Positions 22,500 through 34,581 of a stretch of 64,000 nt of DNA are shown here, one piece after another. The DNA comes from Sphagnum compactum (Eukaryota; Bryophyta; Sphagnopsida; Sphagnales). Location: assembly GCA_965153455.1 (NCBI GenBank), contig OZ234495.1:23246875-23310874 (forward strand). Direction: 5' to 3'. The notes under the pieces are model-generated. The model did not search any database. It was not told the origin of the DNA and saw only the letters and a list, made by a program, of their open reading frames with translations. Position 1 is the first letter of the stretch; each line of letters starts with the position of its first letter. The position numbers were made by a program, and so were the translations under genes.

Positions 22500-25400
22500 A
22501 TGGCTTCTTCTGCAGCTTTGTGCATTGCCGTCCTCCTCCTGGTGCTGGCGATGGTGAATCTGATGCCAAAAAGCCTCGTGGAAGGTCGTTTCTTGGATGC
22601 GGGTATCTCTATGGTCACGGATCAGGTGCTCCCTCAGCAGCAGCAGCAGCAGCAGACTTACTCTTCTCTCCTCCCTGCTGAGCGCTTCGCTGAGGTTCTT
22701 GGGAACTCTCCCTCTGTCGTCTCATTTGTGGCTTTCGCTTCCAAGTACGTCTTCCTCTGCTTTGCTTTCCTGTGCAAATTAATAGCGTGTCTGATTGATG
22801 CGCTTGGGAGATTTTCTCTTCCCTTCTATGCTTATGTCTTTCTGCGTGAAGAGGATGTCAATGTTTTTTTTTGCTTCTTCTTCTTCTTCCGGCTCCTTGA
22901 CAACCTTATGTTTTTTTTTTTTTTCCCAATCGGGAATCCGTCAGAAGCCGTCTGCAAGATTGCCGACTTGTCTGTGGAATGCTGGAAATTCACATCCGGC
23001 AGCACGCCGGCTATGGTGGCCCGATAGCTGAATCAGAAATACAGCCTTCTTTTCTCTAACAGCCACAAAAATACAGCCTTCTTTTCTCGCAATCTGTTCA
23101 TGACTATTCTTCAGTAATGATACGGTCACTGCCCCGTCCCTCCCTCCTCTCCAGCAGCAACATATTGCTGCGTGTGTAGTCTTTTGTCTTTTCCTCTCTT
23201 GTTGAGAATCAATTTCGCTCACTTGTGGTGCTTCAAAGGCTGTCATGAGAGTTTCAATATATTGTGAGTCATACATTAGGATTACAGCTTCTTCAGCTGA
23301 AATGCTCATCATGTAGTTATGATTTTCTCCTCCAAATTTGCAAGGGTTTCAACCAAATCGATCTGTGTATCCATGGGCTACAGACATCTGGTGATGCATT
23401 TGATGGTCTGTTGGTGCCTCTTGAGTGCTACCAGTCATCACCGAGTCTTCCCATTGCTTGTGTAAATATGATCGAAAATCGATGCAGAGTTTTGTATAAT
23501 TGTTTGCCGAGTTTTTAGCAGATTCGCTGTACACTTATCTATTCCCAGTGTTTGAAGATGTGAAGTTAGTGAGGAGTAGTGGCAGCTAGTCACTGCCATT
23601 TGTGATGAAGTTGATGACTACTTTGTGAGTGACACTCCATCAAACTATGACTGCTCTCATTCTTGATGACATGTTTGTTTTGGTTGATTGGAACTGGCAC
23701 AAAATTTGTTCGTGCTAGTTACAGGTTTTTTTGGAGTTTCTCCCTTCACTCACTTTGATCTGAACATTGGCTGTATTGTCCCCCTTACTCAAGTCTTAAA
23801 CATTCCCAGGTATGAGAAGCTCCAAGTTTCTGGTTGGTGTACAACAAATTGCTGGTTTCTAGTCTCAACTAGAATAGCCAGTTCACCGTTGGTCTTGCTT
23901 TTTGCTCCATGAACAAGAATGTAGCTAAATGTTTTGGAAAGAGATGCTTATTTGATCATCTTCTTAAATGAGCAATCAAATATGGAGTGCAGTTCAGGGG
24001 TTTCATTACCCTGTGACCACTTTGATCTCCTCCTCACACTTGGATGGATATCAATGCAGGTATCAAAAGCTGTACAAGAGCCTGGAGGCGATGAAGCATC
24101 GGTTTGCTACATTCTTGAAGAATTTGGAGCTTATTGAAGCTACCAACGAGAAGAAACTCTCCTATACCCTGGGAATTAATGGTGTGAACTGAAAGGATGT
24201 CTAATCATGAGTTTCCTTTTGCAAACAAGGAATATGTATTGCATTCTTCTAACCTGGGTTGTCATAAATGGTACTTTTCACATAAAATGTGGCCACAAAG
24301 ATATCTTTGATTGACATTCATATAGGATTGCGGTGCAGAGTTTGCGGATTTGACATTTGATGAGATGAGGAGCATGTATTTAATGAATGGTGAGCAGAAT
24401 TGCTCAGCCACTAAGGGGAATCATGTTCTCACTAATGTCAAGCTCTCAACAGAGGTGTGTCCTTCTGAATATCTGGAAATACTGCATGTACTGTTGAATT
24501 ACACATACAGAGGTTATGAAGGACATGCCAGCATGATAAGGGGTATCATCAGAGTAGACAGTTTTTGAGTTGCAAAATGTGCTTCATGGGGTGGGATTTG
24601 AAAGCAAATTATGAGTGAGAAAATCATGATCTCCATGTAAGCTCTGATTGGACAGGTTGTCCCACTGGGAGGCCAATAAGGACTCTCTCAGACAAGTGGG
24701 TCCACTGAAATAAGTCATTTTTGTCCTTCAATATTGAATTGAAAGAGATGGTTCTACAGGATTTACATAACTGACAGTGACAGGCTTATTAAGTTTTTTG
24801 AGTCCTTGCTGTTTTCTATTAACCTGAATAAGAGCATTGCTTTCATGTATGCAGAAAGACTGGCGGACAGAAGGGATTGTGAGTGATGTGAAGAATCAAG
24901 CACACTGTGGCTCCTGCTGGACATTTAGGTGTAGTTTTGTTGCTGCCAAATCTTTTGCATTTTCCCAACAAAGCTGTTCCAAGAATCAAGAACTGAAGAG
25001 ATTCATCACTTCCTGCAAAGCAAGCAGCACTGGTTGCCTGTGCTGCCACCTCTGTTCTGGTGCTGTTAGAATTCCAAGTGTCATAGTTTATTTTCAGAAT
25101 AAAACTCAATGGTTTTTCATGCACAAGCTGATGAGTTGAAGAACTATGAATGAACTGGTTTGGATCACTCAATTTCAAGGGACTCAACAACAGACACCGA
25201 ACGATGTATTGAACTACAACTTTGTTTCTTTCTGCAGTACAACTGGGGCCTTGGAAGCAGCACATGCACAGGCTACTGGAAAAATGGTCCTTCTGTCTGA
25301 GCAGCAATTGGTAGATTGTGCTGGTGATTTCAACAACTTTGGGTGTGGAGGAGGCCTCCCTTCACAAGCATTTGAGTATATCAGGTACAATGGCGGTCTT

Positions 25401-26999
25401 GATACAGAAGAGTCATACCCTTACACTGCAGAAGATGGTACCTGCAAGTTCCTTGACAACAAAGTTGGCGCTCAAGTTTATGACGTTGTCAACATTACTG
25501 AGGTGAACTCTCATCAGCTTCTTTTCTTGTCCTGTTCTCTTTCTTCTCTTTATGTAATTGTATACCAGGGCTATGAGCTGTCTGTGAATGATGTGTTTTC
25601 TGGCAAATTTCTTTATCTTTTACTAACAGTCCTTTGGACCAGTGTCTGATTGGTGTCTTGTTCTTTCTTGTTATGTAACCTTCATGAGGTGCCATTGAGC
25701 TCTGGGTGCTTCCCCTCTCTTGAAGAGCACAAGTTAACCACGAAGTCACTGACAAATCATGGAAGTGGATTTATTGACATGGGAATGCTTGAAGATTGAA
25801 CTGATATTGTAATAGTTCAGGGTTCAGACTGATACATGGTCCTGGGGTTGAATTAGAGTTGAAACAATGTCACATGCTGGCAGCACATTCTTATAGGTGC
25901 AGTGCAGACTTGTCTAGTAGGACATATGCACTGGTCTATGCACTAGATCTTACTGGTGTTGAGTCAGGGCCATGGAAACACAAGACTGTCAAACATCTGC
26001 AGTTTCAAATAGAGGACCCATTCTTTCTGTCATCAATAGATAGTTTTGAAAGCATAATCTGATTCCTCACAGGGAGCTGAGAATGAGTTAAAGCATGCAG
26101 TGGCGACAGTGAGGCCAGTGAGTGTGGCATTTGAAGTCATCAACTCTTTCATGCTCTACAAATCTGGGGTGTTCTCTGACCCAGAGTGTCATGATAGTCC
26201 TCAGGTAGGAGTACCTGGCAGAGCTAATGTCTTCTTTCACTCCTGTATTTCCTTCTTTTGTTACGAAGAAAAGTCCCTAGTGTTCTGTGTCAATTCTGAT
26301 CCTGTTGCATGAAAAGCCTCCAAACTGGAGGAGCTCTATACACATTTTGGTATCTGAGAATCCTAATTTTGCTTGAAATTATTTCTTTTTGTCAGTTAAC
26401 AACCTTGGATTGGAATTTTGCAGACTGTGAACCATGCAGTATTGGCAGTTGGCTATGGTGTTAATGAGAATGGGACTCCGTACTGGATTATTAAAAACTC
26501 ATGGGGTGCGAATTGGGGAATAAGTGGCTATTTCCACATGGAAATGGGCAAGAACATGTGTGGTAAGTCTTTCAATGGCATCTCTGTCTATCTCCTTCTC
26601 ATTTTGTTGTGGTCTTCATCTTTCCTGTAACAAGAGGTTGCACTGATTCCGAAACCTGTATTTCTTTCTTTCTATTCAACATATTCCACTTCAGCATCCC
26701 TTTGACATATGGGACATAGGAACATTTTCTGTTATTTTCTCTTCTCCATGTCATCAATTTTCTTTTGGCAATTGGGCAGTCCATCAGAGTGTCAAAGTCT
26801 GGTAGTGTCTATCATCCATGACATTTGTGCATCTACTCTTTCCATCTACTTTCTGGGGAAGCTCGTTATATTTTGAAATGTATGTCAGAAGGCCAATTGT
26901 TGGTGCTAATAGCTGTGTGGGGTGATGGATTTACTAGGTATTGCAACATGTGCAGCTTATCCTGTTGTTCCTGAAGACCTCAAAGAGAGCAACATGTAA
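22500..26999 (+). CDS. Aleurain-like (cathepsin H type) cysteine protease, copy 1
   Basis: Eight exons: 22500-22744, 24060-24181, 24339-24454, 24855-24928, 25238-25502, 26073-26204, 26424-26562, 26938-26999; 384 residues. All introns are GT-AG and every junction keeps frame. The N-terminus is a hydrophobic signal peptide (about 1-30), then a Gln run and an inhibitory propeptide ([18 protein letters not shown], then [13 protein letters not shown]). EQNCSAT (about 135-141) is the cathepsin H mini-chain motif, which confers aminopeptidase activity. The mature domain starts near [30 protein letters not shown] holds the oxyanion Gln and catalytic Cys, [11 protein letters not shown] the catalytic His, and KNSWGANWG the catalytic Asn. 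[14 protein letters not shown] ends the domain. The family works in vacuoles. No NPIR-type sorting motif is seen after the signal peptide. The length is slightly above the usual 355-365 because of the Gln-rich prodomain. Confidence 0.93.
22639..22659 (+). repeat. CAG microsatellite coding for poly-Gln in the prodomain
   Basis: Seven CAG codons in copy 1. Copy 2 has three at the matching place (about 38893-38901). The 12-base difference accounts for the whole length difference between the two predicted proteins. Confidence 0.9.
22745..24059 (+). other. Large first intron of protease copy 1
   Basis: 1315 bases, starting GTACGT and ending ATGCAG. It contains T-rich runs near 22864-22925 and no other coding region. 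Conserved in length and sequence in copy 2 (37489-38805). Confidence 0.85.
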
Positions 27000-27559
27000 A
27001 GTATCTCAAGGGACTGAAATTGGACAACCATCCACTTTTAGTGTACATGAGACCTGCAAAAGTAGTCCTGCACTGTTGCCTAAAACGTGCAGTTCAGGCT
27101 AAACCATTTGATAATAGACTATTATTACACCAGCAATTATTTGTTCTAATGATTAACTATCCTCTAAGTTCTTGCTCTCAAGGTTCAAATGTCTTCTCCT
27201 TGTCTTCTTCTTCTCTTTTTTGGGTTTTTTTTTCCATTTCTTGCCCTTCTCTCTGTCTCTTTCTCAATTGTTTGTGGGCATCTTATTTCTTGGGATTTTC
27301 GGTCTCCTCTTTTTTATTTTAGATTTGTTGAGCTTTCCAACAGTATGGCTTAACAGATCTTGGATTTGATTTATTAGAAAATTATATCTATGATTTGAAA
27401 AATTTACTGAGATGGTGGTGGGGAGTAATTAGAACATGGCCTTCTGAGATTGTATGGTTTGGGGACATCTAAAAAGGTAATCCTTGAAAAATCTCCAAAA
27501 TGAAACATATTGGGCAACTGAACATTCACTAAAGGGACATGAATGACAAACCAAAATCA

Positions 27560-27700
27560 AAGGTCGTGGTCCCAATGTGTTCCCACTGTACTCCCATCAG
27601 GTTTCAAAAATGTTTCCCTAGTTCTCAGTTTGTTCCCTAAGGTGTTCCCAATAGCACCTCAGTTTTTGTCCCATACTGTTTTGCCACAGTTGAACTTGTA
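27560..27700. repeat. Dispersed repeat rich in GTTCCCAA words
   Basis: Contains CCCATCAGGTTTCAAAAATG and GGTGTTCCCAATAGCACC, related to TCATCAGGTTCCCAAAGGG and GATGTTCCCAATAGCACC at about 9613-9655. It sits between the end of module C copy 1 and inverted module R copy 2. No gene is seen. Confidence 0.45.
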
Positions 27701-27859
27701 TGTCTTAAAATTTCTTTGCAATCTGCAGGTGCTTTGCATGCAAACATGTAAAGTACTAACTAGTTCAATTATGGCAACTCTTTAAAACATTTTCAAGGCA
27801 CCTATTTGAATAATGTTATTTGCTATTATCTTTTCTTTGCACCTTGGGACAAGCTTTCA

Positions 27860-28975
27860 AAAAGAATTAGAAAAAGAATTGATTCTTTTATTATTGTGTT
27901 TAGGCCTTAAAAGAGAAATTTTTTTATGAGGAGCCAACAGAAGTTCCTTCCAGTTTTATCTTTCAAATATATATCTATATATATATATATATAGATAAAA
28001 TACCCCAAGGACCCAGGTAACATTGTCCAACTATCATATACGATTCCAACAAGTTTTTTCATCCAAACTCATTTGCTTGAATAAATAAATAAATAAATAA
28101 ATAACTTCCAAGACTAGTGAGAAAAAGCTGCCAGGCACATATTACACTCTTTTTCATTACACAATAGAAATCCCAATTGACAAATCTCACCCATCATACG
28201 ATTTTTTTAGTAGACAAAGTTTCTCCAATTGATGATTTTAAAATTCTTTTTGGAAAAAAAAATTAGTTTTTTTGAGGTTTTCTTGCACCACGTTTTGAAA
28301 AAAAATTCAGAAAAAATCACAAGTTGTTTACATCAAAATTATGTAATTAGCCAACAATATAGAAGGATGCATAGATTTTATTTTTTGACTTTCAAATTTT
28401 GGCTGAACCCTTTTACAGATGTGGCCTCCTTGGTGCTACATTAGGAAATTGTTAGAGAAACCATTGATACCCATCTTCATAGTTTGGTCTGGTCTTTAGG
28501 TACCTTCCACATTAAGGTCTGGGGTGGCAGATCTTGTCATCTACTTGACCACATTATATTACATAATATTCCTGATAACCATCAAAAATTTCCAATAGTG
28601 ACCAAAACTTCTGATACATATGAATGTTTTTTAACTTGCGGAATCTGCCACCTCAGACCTTAATGCCATGGAATGGTCTTGCCCTTGCCGCCCATTATGT
28701 TGGGTGCCTAACCAAACTTGCCCTATTGGGCCAGCCTGGCCCCATACACACATAATGGGCATGGGCTTGACACAACATCATGAGTCATCGTTGCCCGTGT
28801 CTGAGAGATAGTTGATTTGAGCTTGTTTGATTTTGGCTTGTTCTTGCATAGTTCAACTTTCAACTGGACAAATCCAAAGTTGAACATTTTCTTAATACCT
28901 TGCCCACTATCGCATAGTTTTGCCCGGTGCCGTCAACAATATGTTGGGGCCACGTACATGTGGATGATTCCATAA
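27860..28975. repeat. Module R, copy 2 (inverted, truncated)
   Basis: Reverse complement of about 61200-62360 and of the matching parts of copy 1. Landmarks include AAGGCCTAAACACAATAA (inverted), GTCTTGGAAGTTATTTATT (inverted) and the pair of TCTGCCAC-C-AGACCTTAA words. It ends at about 28975, where it joins directly to the middle of the reverse-transcriptase remnant. Confidence 0.75.
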
Positions 28976-28984
28976 TCGGGCGTC

Positions 28985-30180
28985 CTCCTATCTTTTCATC
29001 TTTAGCGGATGATATCCACATTGTCGGGCTTATGAATGAAAGTACCTATGCCTTCGACCACCTTTTGACCTAATTAGCCTTAGTGAAACTTAGGGTCAAC
29101 ATGTCAAAGTGCAAGCTTTTAAATCCATCAAGGTTTTTTTCAAATATATAAATTTTTCAAGGCTGCATTTTGGTTATAAATGGCCTACACATTTTGAGTG
29201 TGCTAATGAGTTTTCAAGATTTTTTCATGCATTTTCAATGGATGAAGTTTTATCTTAGGATGTGCCACATATGGATGATCTTCTCTTTAGAGACATCTAA
29301 GTTGTTTTGAGCATTTTGTCCTTATGTGTAGCTTGTCAACTTTCTTATCTCACACGGATCGATCGTATATCCTTCTCCTTCTTTCATGTATATTTTGGTG
29401 TGTTTTGACAAGAAAATTATGTCACGTGATATGGATTTTTTGATTAAAGAATGTGCTCATCTTTTCCACAATAAATGATCGAGAGATCATTTATCATTTT
29501 TTTTTGCATTTAGTTTTTGAGGTAACGTGTTAGTATTGCTTTTCAGCGTGCTTTAACCTCCACTATGAAGAGGAAGATTACATTAGTAGGTGATGCTTGT
29601 TCTAGACCACCCATTACTTTTAAATCTCATGATTTGCATGCAAGTGACATTAGAAGGGCTGTGGGTGAGATAACTTCGTACCACAAGAAGGTCTAGCTCT
29701 CTCCTCTTCTTTTGCTCCTATGGGCTATGCATCCTTTGGCCTTTCTTTGGCCTTCCCTTTTTGTCTCCCCTGCCATGGTTCTGGCCATCAATCTTTTATT
29801 GGAATTTTGTGACTTATTAAAAGTTGTCGAAACTATTTGTATTTTATCGAGTAAGAAACAATTGTGGGCACTTCTCAACTGCCAGGGCGCACGCAGGAGA
29901 GTCAGCATGGTGTCATTAATTGGAAAGAAAAATTTAGTCAAAAAATTCTTTAAAGGATCTAAGAAAGGAGCAGGCTTCAAATGGAAAGCTAAGATCAACA
30001 ACACTACACATGCTGGTTGGGCCTTGGTGGGCCCCACACAAGTACCTTGGCCAGCCCCACACATAGGGATGGAGCTTCAAAGGATTGGGATCTTCACTCT
30101 TAGCTATGGGACACTAACGTCCTTAACTGGTGGAGAGCTAAGATCAACATGATGTTACGTGCTCGGTGCACTTTTGCCCC
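28985..30180 (+). pseudogene. Reverse-transcriptase retroelement remnant, copy 2
   Basis: Begins inside the RT domain: SLADDIHIVGLMNES (about 28999-29043) carries the paired catalytic Asp residues. AFDHLL and a Leu-rich VKLRVNMSKCKLLNPS (about 29090-29137) follow. Downstream fragments include a 146-codon frame (29712-30152) with SSKKQLWALLNCQG and KKGAGFKWKAKINN. Stops and frameshifts are frequent. The upstream half of the domain, present in copy 3, is deleted. The protein type resembles RT proteins of plant and algal genomes. A non-LTR class is suspected but not shown. Confidence 0.55.
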
Positions 30181-30988
30181 CTCCCCCCAACACCCCGCCA
30201 ACCACCCCACATAGGGATGAAGCTTCAAAGCAGGTTTTGGGTAAAGCTCTTGTAGCTTGGCTTGCCTAGAAATTGTCCCACTATGTACACATGGCAGGCA
30301 CACGTGTAGCAACGCCACTAAATACTTGTGGAATTTTGCTCACTTGTGGTCGGCAAACTTTACCTTTACCTAATGCCCGAGGAGGGGGGGCTTTCCTGAA
30401 ATAAATAAATGCCCGCCCCCCCCCCGCCCACCTTTTTTTTCTTTTTTATTTTTTCTTACCAGACCTAATGCCTGATGACTGTGAATCCGGGGCAAAAGAG
30501 CTCCTCCCCCCCGGCCCCGCCCACCACCACAGATGCTCCACCCTAAATTAATGTAAGGTGCCTGTCTGAGAGGTTTCAAATTTTATAAGCAGGTCCTTAA
30601 GTAGTCGTTAAGGCCCATGGATGGGGGCCCTTACAAGAATAAGGCACCCATCCAATGACCCTGTCAGCTCCTACTTATTGGCAGGCTCCTCCGAAAATTT
30701 AAGAACTGCTCAGAAGCTTCGGATGACCACAGGAAAATCTCTTGCGGGTCAATTCCGTTCTCTGACGTTCCTCCCTTTTGGTTCCCAAAGCCTCTCTTCT
30801 TAATTGGAGCTCTCAAAGGGTTCTGAAGTGTTGTTTTTGCTTTTGTGTAGTTTTGTGCTTTGTGGTCGTCTCCGGTTGTGTTTGGTTTGGAGCTTGCATC
30901 CATCAACGATTGCAGTAGATTCCCGGGTTGCAACATTCCGTCTTTCGTTTCCTTGTTTCCCTAGCAGGGATTGCAAGAACGCGCCAGA

Positions 30989-32663
30989 ATGAACGGGAGC
31001 GGAGGAATTCCCAGCAGCGGAATCTGTCTCGCGGTCTCCGGAGCACCTCCCAGCAGAAGCTTGCAACCACGGAAGAAGCTGTCGCAACAAGCAGCGAAAG
31101 CATCACAGCGATCTCGCCCCGAAGTCGAGGGAATCGGAGTTGCGCCGTATGCGGGTGGCAAAAATCGTCCCTCACTGGAGTTTTTCAGTCACACAGCTAC
31201 GAATTCATCAGGAATGTCCCCGGGCCCTGGATCGTCACGCAACAACAGAAGGTCTTGCCACTGGATTGTCCATCTTCTGTGAACTGATTCCGGGGGGATT
31301 TGCTTTGCTATTTTTGATCATGGGTCAAGAGAAGCTGCAGTCGATAGTAGTGTGTTCTTTCTTGCGAACGAACCTGAGAGAAGCTCTTCCTGTTTTTGTG
31401 TTGCTCCTTTGTTGGCGCAGGGAGCAGCTCTCGCAAGGAGGTGGAGTTGGCGTATTGCTGCTTCCGGATCCTGCACTGGGCGTTCCTGATCGAGAATCTG
31501 CTGCGATGAGCAGCAGCCCAGGAATACGCCAGCCCAAGGGACGGATAAAAGCGTTCCGCGTGGAATCCCGTTGGAAGGCGCCGCACTGGAAAGCTTCGAT
31601 ACACAAGTGGGTAGGGAGTTACTATCTAATTGAGGAAGCGATGCGAGCTCATGACACTACGCTGCATTACACGCGGAAAAAGCCTTACTATTACGTCTAT
31701 CCTGAGGACTATTTCGATCCTTTGCCTGCGGAACTCGAAGACGCGCCGCCGACGGAAGAGTTTTTCATGTTCGTCAAGGTCAAGGCAAAGAAATATGGAA
31801 TGACAGAGTTCTGCAAGCTGCAACGGAATCCGCTCTCGGAATTAGCCAGTGCTCCATCGAGAAAGCAATGCTTCTCAGCACGGAGCAACAAGCCGTGCGC
31901 TGGGCGGAGCAAGCGCACTTGGGCAAACGAGATGGAGGCTGTCTCCGAGGTCAAGCGTCTCTCCTTGTCATCCGCAGATTCTTCTCAGCTTTCAAGCCGT
32001 GAAGTGGCGGAGTTTCCAGCTGAATCTTCTCCAGTCCAGGTACCAATCGATTTCAATGCGTCAAGAACTTTCATCGACATGGATTTCTCGATCGATGGGT
32101 ATTTGAAAAAAGGCTTCAGCCTCTCTGCTGATGATGATGCGATTGGAGGTGATCGGAAAGATGAAGATCGTGCGCTGGACATGCAGCAGACCACGAACTT
32201 TGTGCCATGTGCAGCAGCTGATGCCCAATTTCTACCGGCTGCGACGACGGGGGTGGCGTCGTCCGTTCCCGGCGATGTCAGTCGCGGTATCTCACCACAA
32301 GTGTCGAGCGCAGCGGATTCTGAGCTTACAAGCCAAGTTCTTGAAGTGCCTGAGTTTATCTCTCATCCTGCGCAGCTATTCCCTGAGGTACCAACAGATT
32401 TGAACAATGCGTCAAGCTTCGACATGGAGTTCTCGATCGAGGCGTACCTCGAAGACTTCGCCTACACTATCCAACTGGCCGAGCTTGACGACTCCACGTT
32501 ATTCTCGTCCTGGCTCGACGATACAGAGGCGAACCTCGTACCTAGTTATACGATCAATGGGGACTCCATGGCTATGCCGGGTCCCCACAACCCAACTTTC
32601 GGCAGCGTTGCCGCTTGCTCGGAAACGCGGCTTCCGTCACCCAAATCCCCAATTTTTCCATAA
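30989..32663 (+). CDS. AP2/ERF-like putative transcription factor, copy 2 (internally deleted)
   Basis: Proposed exons 30989-31251 and 31421-32663, 501 residues. The ATG at 30989 follows an in-frame TAG at 30962, which fixes the start. The donor is AAG/GTCTTG and the acceptor TTGGCGCAG/G. The AP2-like segment (about residues 120-171) carries LIEEAMRAHD, closer to the AP2 consensus than copy 1. Relative to copies 1 and 3, an in-frame loss of about 75 codons joins YLED (end of acidic repeat 2) to a new FA and then YTIQLAELDD. This removes acidic repeat 3 and the WMDKKDRYCG segment. The stop position and C-terminus are unchanged. If the acidic repeats activate transcription, this copy should be weaker. 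It is convergent with protease copy 2. Confidence 0.6.
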
Positions 32664-34020
32664 GAATACTCGATGCTTGGTTGTGGAGGAGATCATACAC
32701 GAAGCTTTGGTACTGTGGCTAGATCCATGAAAGTTCGATATGTGTTTTGTCCTTGTCTTCCTCTTCTCTAAGCGCCTTCTTGAGATCTTGAGAATCTGAG
32801 CTTGCTGCTGGTGTGAAACTGTTGTCCTCAGGGTTCTAATTTCTGAGCTTGTTGCACGATTTACATGAATGAGTTTCGGAATGTGAGGAGTAATGAGCAG
32901 TGAGCAGGGATGATACGTGGCAGATGGGCAAGGATGCAGTACGAAATTCTTAGTACTCAGGCCCAATTGTGTTTAACAAACATTGAACAGGATAGAACAG
33001 ACACTCAGGGGTGCATTTCCAGTCTCTCACATTACAATTTGCACCCATCATGCTGGTCAATCAATGACATTCATGAGGAATGCTTCCTTTCTTAACAGCT
33101 ATAGATACACACAATCAATCTGCCCTTGTTCCAAGGTTAGGAGTTTAAGGTGTGACAGAGTCCTTGATCTTTTGAGACAAGAAATTTAGCTCCCATCTTT
33201 GTGACATATTTGTCTGTCTTACCATGCACAATCAATATCCAATTATCCATTCCAGATGCTTTGGTCCTTGATCTTTTGAGACAAGAAATGTAGCTCCCAT
33301 CTCTGTGACATCTTTGTCTCTTATGATCCACAATCAATATCCAATTTTCCATTCTGGATGCTTTGGTGAGTTATATCTTGATTATTTCAAATGCATTCTA
33401 GTAGTTCATTATATGTGGACCTGTAGGATCATTTCAACTGCCTTGTCAGCTGCACCAAAAATAAACTCATTCATTTTACCTGGCATTTCTGTGAAGTAGA
33501 GAAGAGGCAATTGTGTGGAGCTTGTCACAAATAAAATTTTCATACTGATGAAGTGAAAGTCCTTTGGTTTATAGTTGTTTTCATCACTACGTCGTCACAG
33601 CACTCCTGCCTTCCACTAAGACATATCCCTGGTTCTCAGAAGATGATGACACAAAGAAGAGCACTGCAATGTAGTCCAGGGAAAAGTTGCTCTTGCACCA
33701 AAGTTCCCTTCTTCACATCTTGGAGCAGCAACTTCTTCATGTGCACATGTGCCCTAAGTGACAGCCATTGTGGATGCACTGTTCTTTGGGGTTGTTCTGT
33801 GAAGGGTTTCCATGTATGATTCAATGGAGCCTGCATTTTTGGCTTCACAATTTGAAGCTAATACAGTTTCCGATTCCAGAATATTGTATCAAGCACAAGT
33901 AATGTCATGCAATTGCAAGCATTCCTCAAATGATCTGATGGTCGATTCTTTAGCTTCCTGTTCATATTCTGGGTATGATTGTGGCAACGGAGGTAGGAGG
34001 CCAATTCTACTGACCATTTC
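32664..34020. other. AP2-like 3' flank, copy 2
   Basis: No gene is assigned. Contains the 104-bp tandem pair (33161-33365), an insertion relative to copy 1 around 32890-32980 that is shared with copy 3, and minus-strand coding-like frames at 33636-34010 matching those of copy 1. Confidence 0.5.
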
Positions 34021-34581
34021 GGTTGTCATTCATGTCCTTTTAGTAAATGTTCAGTTGTGCAATATGTTTCATTTTGGGGTGGAAAGAGCGTTTTAAGCAT
34101 TACCTTTTTTAGATGTCCCCAAACCATACAATCTCAGAACGCCATGTTATAATTACTTCCCACCATCTCAGTAAAGATTCGAAATTGATGGATATATCTT
34201 TCTAATAAATAAAATCCAAGATCTGTTAAGCCATACTGTTGGAAAGCACAACAAACCTAAAAGAAAAAGAGGAGACCAAAATCCCAAGAAGTAAGATGCC
34301 CACAAAAAATTGAGAGAGAGATGGGGAGAAGGGCAAGAAATGGAAAAAAAACCCAAAAAAGAGAGGAAGAAAACAGGGAGAAGAGAGTGGAACCTTGAGA
34401 GCAAGAACTTAGAGGATAGGTAATCATTACAACAAATAATTACTGGTGTAATAATAGTCTATTATCAAATGGTTTAGCCTGAACTGCAAGTTTAAGGCAA
34501 ACTTAACTGCAGCACTACCTTGGCAGGTTCTCAGGTACACTAAAAGTGGATGGTTGTCCAATTTCCGTCCCTTGAGATACT

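Larger units (their letters stand above)
21330..27560. repeat. Module C (protease gene and flanks), copy 1
   Basis: Inverted copy of 34025-40745. Outer landmarks are TTGTCAAAAAGTGAGGGTAGATGG (left) and GGACATGAATGACAAACC (right). Near-identity covers exons, introns and about 1 kb upstream, with microsatellite and small indel differences. Confidence 0.88.
30200..34020. repeat. Segmental duplication module A, copy 2 (inverted relative to copies 1 and 3)
   Basis: Contains the AP2-like gene on the plus strand with both flanks. The right edge at about 34020 abuts module C copy 2, so the AP2-like and protease genes are convergent here with 1.9 kb between their stop codons. The 5' flank has C/G-rich runs (about 30413-30426, 30505-30525). 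Confidence 0.85.

Noticed and set aside
25146-25649. 167-codon open frame as a separate gene
   Set aside because: It is exon 5 of the protease extended through flanking introns. Splice sites at 25238 and 25502 fit the family alignment.
31140-31420. N-terminus of the long AP2-like frame (MRRMRV... with a Leu/Val-rich stretch) as a membrane or signal segment
   Set aside because: It falls in the proposed intron and the frame accumulates residue changes between copies. It is more likely non-coding in this frame.
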